NCBI RefSeq assembly: GCF_020085105.1
Contig: NC_058051.1
Location: 18,981,455-19,045,454 of the forward strand
Reading direction: 5' to 3'
Length of the DNA: 64,000 nucleotides
From: Siniperca chuatsi
Lineage: Eukaryota > Chordata > Actinopteri > Centrarchiformes > Sinipercidae
Of the stretch, positions 47,750 through 64,000 are shown one piece after another (the stretch's first letter is position 1; each line of letters starts with the position of its first letter). Below the pieces are notes generated by a model. It was not told the DNA's origin. It worked only from the letters and a program-made list of their open reading frames with translations, and did no database searches. A program made the position numbers and the translations under genes.

Positions 47750-48947
47750 TCGGAAGCCACAAATTTATTACATTATTTATTCTGCAAATACCATCTGTAA
47801 AAATTAAACATCAAGCTTAAGTATGGAACTCGGGTAAAAGTTCACAGTTCTTTTACAGTCAAATTTATTTCGTAGGAAAGTTCCATAAAAACAAAGGTAC
47901 GTACACGTCAGTGACGTAAAGAAGCACTTGATGCTACAACACAAACCAGATTCCATGTAGTCTACTATATTGTGTCACTTTCTTTTTTTTTTTTTGAAAC
48001 AACAGGATGCTTGCCTTCTTTGGATAACAGAATTCCAGACGTTTTCCCAAACTGGACAATTTAACCAAATATGTACAGTTAAGAAATGGAATACAAATAC
48101 ATGTCAAAACAAAACCAAAAAAAAATAACCTAAAGACATGATAAATTAACATCAGTGCTGTGTTTTACATAAGATGCTATGAACAGCCTAGCTAGCACAT
48201 TTAAAGTAAGCTGCAAGCATGAAGTCAAAGTGTATGAGTGCATGATGGTGGAAAAAAAAAAAAAAAGTATGAAGATGACATGATGGAAAAAGGGTCATTT
48301 TATTTACTTTAAGGCCTTGGCAAGCACCCTGTAGCAAAGAGCTGTGCAGTTTTTCATACCCCAAAACAAACTATGAACAGTCTCAACACTCTGCCGATCG
48401 GTCGGTAACTGTCCAAACCCAACCCCCACCCCTCAACATCTGCTGAGGTCTCAATCTCGACTACACTTCTCCCTTTTTTTTGTTCCTCCTCTTCCTCCAA
48501 ATCTGCCCTCTTTTTTTCCTCTTCTTCCTTTCTCCCATCACAGCAGGCAGACGGAACAAACACGGCAGAAAAACGCTGTCAGCCCTGCCCCTCCCCTCCA
48601 CCACATCCGCACTTCAGTCTCTACTGGAGCTTCCTTCTGATGGGAAAATGGCGGACGGGAGGATACTGGAGAAAGTCTGTGTAGCGGAGGGGTAGACACC
48701 ACGGGAGAAGGAGGGCAGGGAGTGGGTGGATGAGGAGAAGAAGAAGGGGTGGGGGGGTTGGTGGCTTTAGCGTCCATCTCACGTACTAGGGGAGGTCATG
48801 CCTACCTCTAGGGGTGTGAGAGAGGGATGGGTGAGGATGGTTTCCATCCAGTGATCCAGTTACAACCGCATCTGCTGTCTTTTCCTCAGACTGCCAACAC
48901 AAAGACCACCTGCATTGTGAACTCCATCCTCAGACAAAAGGCCTCCT
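47750..48947 (-). other. zhx3: zhx3 3' untranslated region (start depends on the uncertain stop)
   Basis: Minus-strand sequence after the last inferred zhx3 coding segment. Two AATAAA hexamers on the minus strand (plus-strand TTTATT at 47764-47769 and 47776-47781) mark the end. On the minus strand the part at 48440-48560 is purine-rich and 48650-48780 is pyrimidine-rich. The latter could be coding under one alternative splice (see findings). Confidence 0.55.
47764..47781 (-). terminator. zhx3: Tandem AATAAA poly(A) signals, zhx3
   Basis: Two AATAAA copies on the minus strand 12 bases apart. They convert to a cleavage site near 47750, about 0.7 kb from the plcg1 end, so the two genes converge without overlapping. 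Confidence 0.6.
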
Positions 48948-55530
<6,583 letters not shown>

Positions 55531-55695
55531 GGTGTAAACACAGGGTGGGGAGGGTTGGTCAAATGGCTGTGAATGGGGTGCGAGTGAGAATATGGGTCGT
55601 TTCTGGTTGACTATAGACCAGGAATGGGGGAAGGAGGACAGCGGGACATGTCCATAGGTCCACTTGTAGTTCTCACTGCAATTTTGAGGGAAAAC
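55531..55695 (-). other. zhx3: zhx3 5' untranslated part of the first coding exon
   Basis: On the minus strand a good acceptor (TGTCGTTTCCAG, plus-strand boundary 55695/55696) starts this exon 165 bases before the ATG at 55530. The segment is non-coding. Confidence 0.6.
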
Positions 55696-58099
55696 CTGGA
55701 AACGACAGAGGGTAACATGCTTTAGTTCAAATCATCAGTCACCATACAATACCGTACACCTGTAATTTGTTGGATAGGTTTGGTTAGTGGCATAAAATTT
55801 TAAATTTCAAGTACAAATTAGGGAAGAGATGGGAAAGGTACAACAGACTGCGAGGAGAAGAAATAAGATGGGATATCTTACGCTACTCAACACAAGCCAG
55901 TTTCCTCTCAGCTGGACGAAAACCATGCACAGCTGGATGTTTCCAGGTAATATCAACAGCATAGGTAATAATAAGGCCTAGTGAAAAGATTCAGCTGAAG
56001 TCTTTCAAATCTGGTATTGCTTGTAAATCTTTAATTAAAAAAGTCTTCTCCTCAACTTCCCTGCCCCATGAAACTCAAGGCTATCTCTTTTATGAGGGCA
56101 TTCAAACAAGCTCAGTCTGCTTCTTCACTAAAGGCTTTTTGGGAGAGCTCCTGTCCTACCCCCTTTTTTCCCCTCCCCCACACAACACAACTCTGTCTCA
56201 CTTCCCCTCGTTCAGACACACCCCCACAGAGAGAGCACATTCTGTTTTTTTTTTTTTTTTTAAATCCAGAGCCTCTGTAGCTTCACTGAACACCTTTATA
56301 AAGATTGCCACAGAAATACTCACTTGTGAATGTATTGCTTAAGATATGATATACTCGCCAAGTGTGCAAGTGGGTGGTTCAACAGATGTTCCTTGGAAAA
56401 ATGGCGTTCTCACCCAACAATAGTACAGACAGTACAGATAGAAAGACGCAGACCTGCATAAGAATGTAAATCTTCAAATTTTCTCCTCTAGATCCCTTGT
56501 CTCCATACAAAATGGTGAAGCTTCCTGTGGAGGACTTTTCCCCTCCCTCCTTCCTCCGCTCCCTCCCTCTGAAAGAGAGGTAGTGATGCAGTATTGGAGG
56601 ACAGCTCTAGGGCAGTTACTCTCCCAATCACTCTGCACCAACATGACACCTCACGCATGGAGCAACAAAAGTTCATCAGCTCAAAAGAAGTTCAACAGGA
56701 AAACCCTAAAACCTTTAAAAGTCCAGCCCCCCCCAATGCAAAGATACTAACAAACCCATACCAAATGTTTTTCTGGTAGGCCCTAAATCTAAAATAATCT
56801 TGCCCTTCCTCTGCAACAGAGCAGTCCCATGATGCAAATGTTAACTTGTCTGGCGCTAGTTTCAGACTAAACATAACCTGTTTGTGCCCATTGCTGCTGC
56901 AGTGCCACCATCTCTGTCAGGTAAGCAGCGTGCTCCAAGTCAATCTTCTCCAATCAAATATAACTTGTTCAATGGCAAATGCTCTCTTTCTCTTGTACCC
57001 ACAAACACAAAGCTCAAAGCCCAGTTAACCCTCACAGGACAGGGGTGTGACAGATGCCCTTTCACACACTAAATGAGCGAAGGTATACAGAGTTCACTTT
57101 CCTGCACTCAAAAGCCTATAACCTCAGTTTCAGTTTGAGTCAATGTAAGACTTTTGGTAACTTAATGTGCACTTTATCTACAGTCTACATATCTTGCTAA
57201 CTTTTCTGAATTTTTTTAAATCAAAACCATGAATAATCAAAGAATAATGAGTTATTTTATTAAGCCTGTGATGAGAACTTTATTGGACTTGCATCAAATG
57301 TTAGCCTGTTTTTCACCACTGAAAGAACCACTCACTTTGGCTTAGAGTGTGAGGGGTTAACAGGCAAATGAAGTTTGCTACTGTGGAGGGAACGTGATGC
57401 CCCTTGTTCCCCCGTGCACCCCCCAGAGAGAGTAACTGCCCTTAGCTTGGGCTGTTGTGCACCCCTCCTACTCCCCTGCCATTCAGTTCTGCATCAGGGG
57501 GCACCGTTCTGCCAAGGCAGGCTGGTCACATGACCAGCACAAAGGCTTATGGGTGGGCAGTCACAGCCATCCATCACGTGGTTCTGTTGGGTGTGGGTGG
57601 GCAGGCGAGAGGAGAGGGAGAGCAAACGGGAGAGGACGGTGGGGGATGGGCAGTCAATTTGGGGTGAGGAGGCAAGGGAGGGAGGGGTGTTAACGTCGTT
57701 GAGGAAGCACTGAGGTGTTTCAGTGAGGAATTTTCCTCCGATACCCCCCTCCAACCAACCAACACCACCCCACCTAACTTCAACGCCCCCTTCTTGCTCC
57801 AAACTACAATCACACACACTCCTTCCCTTCTCCCTCCCTCCTTCCTTGCTGTACTGCAATGGCTGGAATGTTACAGCTCTTCAGCCAGTGGACATAACCT
57901 GAAGTTCAGCTTCAGTGTCTGTATGTGCCCACACATGCATTCCAGTGCCTCATGCAAAATAATTACTCAAACTCAAACTAAAACAAATAGTTAACACATA
58001 AGGTGTCACAAAGTAAAAACATCCCATTTGCGCATATCGACAGCCACTGAGACTGACCGAGCTACAATGGTGACAAAGTTCACATCACACACTGATAGC

Positions 58100-58103
<4 letters not shown>

Positions 58104-58141
<38 letters not shown>
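58104..58141 (+). repeat. Uninterrupted poly(A) run, 38 bases
   Basis: 38 A on the plus strand, so T in the zhx3 pre-mRNA. Upstream sequence shows no recognisable processed gene or SINE body. Confidence 0.95.
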
Positions 58142-58143
<2 letters not shown>

Positions 58144-60723
58144 ACAACTGTGTGAACATATCTGTAGACAAAAGTTGTGCCTCAGAAAAGAGGGTAACCA
58201 GCAGAGACCTACAGGCCTCATACAGGTGAGGACTGAAACAATGCACAAGCTAAGATGTTATCGGTGAATAGAAATTGGCAGCTCATGTCTCAGCAATTCC
58301 AGGCTCACACGGGTTCAGTTGACTCACTGGTATGAGTGCATCAACCAGTAACTTTAATTTGAATGTTGCACATACGTTGACTGACCATGAGTTGATGGTG
58401 GGTTTGTGTCTGTTATATGTGTCACCATTTGCATGTGTGGGTTTCCTGTGAGATTGAGAGTAGAGAGAAGAGAGGTGGGGTGGGCGAGGGTGCATGTGTG
58501 CTCGCGTTTGTGTGTGTATGTGGCGTGTGGGGGTGGCTGCCTGCATGCTTGTGTGTGAGGCTTGTTTACTGAGGTAGGGAGGCTGCCATTTTTCCTGTGT
58601 GAGAGTCAGAGATCTCCCAGTGACACACAAAGACAATGTTTTTGCCCTCCTGCTTCATAGCCTATATTATCTAGGCCTCGTTAATGGCTCAGCACAGCAT
58701 GACCTCCTTTCATCCCTTGGCCTGACTCCTGTCTAGGCCTGGGCTATATCCTCTGAGTACAGGCCAATAATAGCACTCACACACTCACACACACACACAC
58801 TAAAAATCCTACAGCTTAGTTGCATGCTAACTAAATTACTCGCCTCCTCACCTAGCTGAGAATACAGGTGTAATGTTGATACCTGTGTGTGTAACAAATA
58901 CTCTCCTTAGTAGGACAGAATAGGTGTACAACACAGGCAGCCCCTTTCCTTGTTTGCTCCATTACTTGCTTCCTCACTTGTCTTTTTTCCTCCCTCTTCC
59001 CCTGTCTCTTCATTCTCACTCCCCCTCCCTCTCCAACTGTCTCTGCACCCTCCCTCTGTTCCTTCTTCTCCGAGCAAGTTTGGCCCAGGGAGACAGGTCG
59101 GCAGCGCCACTGGTGTGTTACTGTCCCCATGGCAACCACCTCCTACCCCCTCTCTCTCCCACCAGCTCATTTCTCTTAAGCACATGCGTGTGGGTAAACA
59201 CGCACACACATGGTTACTCAGACCTACACGCACACACACATCTCCTATGCCATCCAGTCCCTGGCTCTAGCAGGACTTGTTTGTTCCACACACCCCTGTG
59301 AGTGGTATTTGGAGAGTCCCTGCCCTGCTCCTATTTCAGTGCCTCCCTCACGCGGTGTTGATGTCTCCCAGCTAGGTGTGGTCGCCATCACCAAGGCACG
59401 CTATTGGCTAGAGCTGGTGCCGTCTCTTCCTGTTAACGCAGTGCCTGAGTCCCTGTCCAGACATCTGCCCGGGCTACTGCCTTGTTCCTTGTTCTCTTGT
59501 GTTTGGCCTGCAGGAATGGATACATAAAGAAAATCTGGCAGATGCAGTCTCTTTCAGAGAGGACTGAAGAACCACCTATATCCCCATATGTATTCATGCT
59601 AATTATCAAGTCTGCACCAAAACACAAACCCTTCGCCATCTTCGAGTCTCTTTTCCAAAACACAAACCCTTAGCTTTTTTTCTGCTCTGTACCATAACAG
59701 AAATCCTTCGCTATGTTTTCATCTGTCCTAAAACACATACGCCTTGCCAGTTACTTAATTTACTCCCACCTTAAACAGACATGGCTCCAACTAGCCACCT
59801 ACTGTCAATCAACTCCAGGGTTTCACTCACTCATACCTCTTCTGACAAACACAGCTCACCACTCTAAACGCTTAGGCTACATGTTTTGTGCATCTGAACT
59901 TCTTTCCACAATCATTTCGGTCCTTATACGATACTGGCAACAATAAGAAAACCTCAATGACAGTGTTCCTACAGCGCCATTCCATCTGCTCCTGAGTCCC
60001 ATTTGGGCTGCTCTCAGGTCAGGGAGCGGATGGCTGCGTGGGTTTGAAAACGGCTGCATTGCTGTGGCCACTGCCAATGCATGCGTTAAAAACTGGGTTG
60101 CTGTGAGGGGAGGGAGAGAAAAATGGCGGAGCACCAGGCTCTGTGCTGTCCAACCTAAAATGGCTGACATCACAAGCTGTTAACCAGCCAAGCAGAGCAA
60201 GAGGCTGCTACTGCTGCTGACCCAAACCTGCTCGCTCCAGACGTGTGAGTGGATCGCACTGCTCTCCCTCAAGATTGTGAAAAGGCTCTTGAGTAGCAGC
60301 TGACTCTGTTTTTGTGGTCACACTTGGTAGAGATATGAACGTAAATTGTCATTACATGGAGTCAACACAGAGCAGACGAAACTCACTGATGAAAAGTGCT
60401 GGAGGACTGACACACACAAAGAATTGCTCCATTTCATTAAGTCATCACCTGATCATTTGAAACTATTAAAGCAAAACAAAAAGATTCTCAAGATGCGATA
60501 GGAACAAAAGTGCAAGCCGCAAATATCATTTCAATAAGTGGTGTACTGATAAATCCTTTCATACAAAGCAACTCAACCTGTGCCAGCTGCAAACCTAAAA
60601 CTGAGGGGAAAAAACAAAAGAAAGGGAGGAGAAAGAGGGGCGGGGGGGACTATTCAATGAGATGTACAGCCATTGAGCTCAAGCGTCACCACAGCAACAC
60701 ATAAAAATACAGCAAGATGAGGC

Positions 60724-60724
<1 letters not shown>

Positions 60725-60757
<33 letters not shown>
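60725..60757. repeat. (AAT)n microsatellite
   Basis: About 11 AAT units in the zhx3 5' intron. Confidence 0.95.
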
Positions 60758-60760
<3 letters not shown>

Positions 60761-61629
60761 CAAACTTTTGTACAGCTGTTAGGACTCTGATGTCCACGTG
60801 TTGGGACTCACGTGGAAACTAGATGTCTGGGAAAGCTTTGCTCTAATCCCTGGAGTCACACACTCATGACAACACGAACATGATAAATAACCAGGGCAAC
60901 ATCTTGCAAACTCATAACTGATTGTTAGGCAACATGGAATAAAGCTTGAACTCTACTTATAGTTTATGAAAGGGGGGCAGTCAGCTCCTGACAAAAATAA
61001 AAAAATGTAGGCCTAATAACAGAAGCTCGTGAATAAAGCATAGTAAATTACTTGTAGAATTTCCCTAGGGCAACTCTCAAAACATACTCGATAGGAGGTA
61101 AGTTCTTCATTCATAGCACATACTGAGGAATTGGGGAAATTGGGTAACTGCCTGCGCAAAAACATTACAGGTTTGACTTTAATATAAACCGACAACATCT
61201 GATTGCTACTAATATGTTTCTAAAAATGTGAGCGAATAGCGGTATTTTGTGAAATAGCACAAACACAAAAGTGGTTGGACTGTAACGTTAGTCCCTGAGC
61301 GCAGCAGCGTCAAACATTTCCGAAAATGATGTGTGTTCATCTTCCGCTCAAGTTAGGCGGAGTGAGTCCCAACTTAATAGGCTTGTCCGCATTGTAGGTT
61401 TTAAACATTCTAACCAATTCAGAGTGGAGGAAAAGGCAAGCCCCCAGCCCAAAAAAACTACTCTCTCTCCCCCCGTTGGCTGTCGCCATTTTAAGCAGGC
61501 GACATGCAGCTGGCCAGCACTGCTGAGCCAAAGCAGCGCAGCCCGCAAAGGTAAGGCTCCACAATAGCTCACACAAGTTTGAGAGAGGTGAAACACTTCT
61601 ATAAATGTGTATCAGAAAACCACACTCAC

Positions 61630-62060
61630 CTCGCTTTGTCGGAGCTCAGTGTATGCAGCGCAGGATTTTAAAACTTTACAATGATATGGGCTTAGTGAAG
61701 CCAGAGACTGACGGGAGGTTTGGGCTTCACTGATGGCAACTTATAGGTGTAAGCCCCCTCTGTCCATCGGCTGGTGATAAACGTGACACTGGAACCAGAC
61801 CGGTCCCTCCAACGGTCCCCCCTTTTGCGCTTGTTTATTTCGACTGGCTCTCACTGTTAAAGCAGGCAGTGGAGGGGAGGAAAATACGACGGACGTACCG
61901 AGGGAAGAGACGGACACGTGACGCAGACGTCACTGACGGTGGAGTTGGCGTGAGAGCTCGAGCTCCGCCGTGCAGAAGAGAGCAGAAGTGAGTTAGACAT
62001 CCCGTCCTGACTATGACCCAGCAATACAGAGGGGTCGCGGTCAAGTTTTAGAAAGAGACG
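61630..62060 (-). promoter_or_regulatory. zhx3: zhx3 non-coding first exon and CpG-rich promoter with CRE/E-box motifs
   Basis: On the minus strand, GCGAG|GTGAGT is a perfect donor with the exon edge at 61630. Upstream (61780-62060 on plus) is CpG-rich. A palindromic CACGTG at 61915-61920 lies beside a CRE-like GACGTCAC at 61926-61933. The transcription start probably falls between 61700 and 61930. Confidence 0.6.
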
Positions 62061-64000
62061 AAAACTTCCCTTGTCCCGGTTAAGCGTGATTTAACAATAA
62101 CTCACACCTGTCCCCCCTCCCAGGTGACCTCTCTTAAAGAGATAGTACAAGCAGTATATCTAACGTGATCACGCATCCACCCCCGAACTTACCCAAACAA
62201 CTTCTGTAGGCTACACGTAGAGAAAGCTCGTAAACCTATAGACCTACTAATAAACAAAATTATACAAATATCACTGGTCATTCACATGCTAAGTATGTAA
62301 TGATCCTTGCTGTTTTGTCCCTGTTGCCTCATAGATGGCAGCTTCATTATATTTTGCACATAATGTTAATAAAACACAAATTTATTTTGAAAACTGCACG
62401 ATGTGACTACAATATAAACTAAAGAAATAAAGTTGCTAGAGTCAGATTTTGACTCTAAAAGATAGGGCCACAAGATTGTGTAATAATAGAGTATGGAGTT
62501 GATATTGTAATTCAGTTGTAAGTCCAGTTATAGTCAGCGATGCTCTCAACATACAATATTTTTAACGGAAATCTACTTAAATTAAAGTAACATCTTAAAA
62601 TCAACTGTAGGCCTTCTACAAAAAGGATGTGTAGATGAAAAAGTTATCATTAATTGTAGCAAGAGCTCATGTGGTTACTTTCCCCTCATAGTCATAGTAA
62701 TATCATAGCAGATGCAGCAGGGTCACTGTAACTGTGAACTTACTACTGAGTAGTGCAAAAACATATAAGACTTCGACTATTATTGATTTTCCATTAAGTT
62801 GTTTATTATGCATGCATGCAATTAGATTAAAATTAAAGATGATGACACATCCCCAACATCTTCCTGAATGACTCATTCAGGAAGATGCGTAGTGGGTCAG
62901 TTTTAAGACTCAAAAGAGAAACTGTTATACACTTAATGTATCTCATATCTTGGTGGTTAAGAATATTTATACACTGACTCCAGCATATTACTCCTGATAT
63001 CACAACAAAATACATACAAATACTAATGTCCTAGAGCTGAGAAATATATTAAAATATCATCAGTATCCAAGTGTGAGAACACTTATTTGTTTGCCATTTT
63101 ATTCTGTTTAATAAAAATGTACAAAAGTATAAGATTTATTGCTATCATGACCTAATTTAACTTAGTTTTAGTTTAATTTTCCACATGTGAGATCATATTG
63201 TGAACCTGCCTGTTCCTTTTCAGTGTTTTAACCAATCATTGATCAAGTCAATCGTTATATCATACTTGTCCAACTGGTTTTAGGACTGGGGCTATGTTTA
63301 GAACCACACAGTGAATCATTCTAATCACATTATTGACCAGATCACTCCAATTATACCAGTTCATTAAGTAATATATCAATTCAGTTAAGGTCAAGCAATT
63401 GTGGTCCTCTCAAATCAGAGTTGTAGAGCAGGAGAGGATGGGGCAAGACAAGACTTTAACTAAGTGGAGTGACACTCACCATCATAAAGGAGGACCTCTG
63501 TTGGACAGCAGAGAGAATGAAAGAAAGATCTCAATGACTGTCAAAACACTTCAGGACAGGTTAGTGTTTAATGCAATGAAACATAAAGTAAGCGAGCATC
63601 CATTAAGGGTCAGTAATAAAAATGGCCATATTATTTAATGTCATTATTTCAAACATTTGCTAAGTGATTTTTTTGTTTATATAAAACCTTGTTTTGTTTA
63701 TTCCATAAAAAATCGATATAAAAGTCTGACAAACGTGCTACTATTTCAGGAAATATGCAACTTTTGTGCATATTTGTAGCCTATAAGATAAAGTGGTTCT
63801 CACCTTTTTTGGCTGGTGACCCCTTAAAATGAAGTATTGTTTCATTTGAATAACCTTTAGAGGCCTGAGGAAGTCAAACTTTCCAGTATTTCACATGAAA
63901 TAAGCAAAGATTAGAGAAAAGTCAGAAAAAAGAATCTAAATTTGAGTATCAGAACAATATTTTTCCTCTTTCCTGTCCCATTAATCATCTCATGATCAGA
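62061..64000. other. Intergenic flank beyond zhx3, no gene seen
   Basis: AT-rich. The single longer ORF (63399-63638, 79 codons, plus) has no recognised motif and no splice context. About 63795-63890 (GTGGTTCTCACC...GGTGACCCCTTAAAA) looks like the end of another dispersed fish repeat. lpin3, the next gene in the human order, does not appear before the window ends. Confidence 0.5.

Larger units (their letters stand above)
55696..61629 (-). other. zhx3 5' intron (5.9 kb), no gene
   Basis: Between the non-coding 5' exon and the first coding exon. It includes GC-richer patches (56500-56600, 57380-57690, 58950-59460), a CTCF-like core at about 57491-57505, a poly(A) run at 58104-58141 and an (AAT)n run at 60725-60757. 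Many short ORFs occur but none shows domain-like sequence or splice continuity. Another non-coding 5' exon could lie here unseen. Confidence 0.5.

Noticed and set aside
48354..48563. Minus-strand ORF with a Glu/Lys-rich stretch near the zhx3 3' end
   Set aside because: Reads a purine-rich 3' UTR tract; it is downstream of every plausible zhx3 stop and not in the phase of a splice acceptor I can see.
58104..58141. Poly(A) run as the tail of a processed pseudogene or SINE
   Set aside because: The 300 bases upstream show no gene-like frame, no Pol III A/B boxes and no clear target duplication, so it is kept as a simple repeat only.
62833..63638. Short ORFs beyond zhx3 as exons of the next gene (lpin3 expected from human order)
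   Set aside because: None shows a lipin motif such as DXDXT, and splice boundaries are lacking.

Overview
The window is vertebrate nuclear DNA, almost certainly from a ray-finned fish and probably a percomorph teleost. The evidence is large intron-rich genes with canonical GT/AG splice sites, AT-rich introns full of microsatellites, and several dispersed repeats of a kind I associate with percomorph genomes (for example 43020-43600 and 15240-15566). The species cannot be named from sequence alone. There is no sign of bacterial or viral genes.

Four genes account for essentially all coding sequence. From left to right: the 3' end of ncoa6 (+ strand, 1 to about 4055; nuclear receptor coactivator 6, which enters already open at an LXXLL motif); a complete top1 (+ strand, coding 4269-16046, 21 coding exons, 769 residues; DNA topoisomerase I); a complete plcg1 (+ strand, non-coding first exon ending 18972, coding 20330-44142 in 32 exons, 1314 residues; phospholipase C gamma 1); and zhx3 (- strand, 5' exon near 61630-61950, coding 55530 down to about 48948; a zinc-finger/homeobox repressor). 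plcg1 and zhx3 converge tail to tail, with about 0.7 kb between their inferred polyadenylation sites. ncoa6 and top1 are packed head to tail with only about 200 bases between the ncoa6 poly(A) signal and the top1 start codon. The order top1-plcg1-zhx3 matches human 20q12. ncoa6 lies several megabases away in human as I remember it, so that adjacency is the main difference in layout.

The genes do not form an operon or pathway. ncoa6 and zhx3 are nuclear transcriptional regulators, top1 relaxes DNA supercoils in the nucleus, and plcg1 couples tyrosine-kinase receptors to IP3/diacylglycerol signalling at the membrane. What they share is old synteny. The rest of the window is introns (the largest is plcg1 intron 2, 20547-29352, rich in transposon remnants), untranslated regions, promoters with CpG and NRF1/ETS/CRE-like motifs, and 62061-64000, where I see no gene.

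I found no previously undescribed molecular system. The points most worth a second look are: zhx3 coding sequence split by at least four introns, mostly phase 0 at AG|GT junctions, although mammalian ZHX genes are known for one huge coding exon; an expanded Ser/Asn/Lys-rich linker in zhx3; the unresolved zhx3 C-terminus; a possible extra in-frame exon in plcg1; a GT repeat abutting a top1 splice acceptor; a long perfect (TA)n tract inside a zhx3 intron; two long hairpin-forming repeats; and a relic hAT-type zinc finger. Exon coordinates were read by eye from splice signals and reading-frame continuity; protein identities rest on family sequences recalled from memory, not on a database search.
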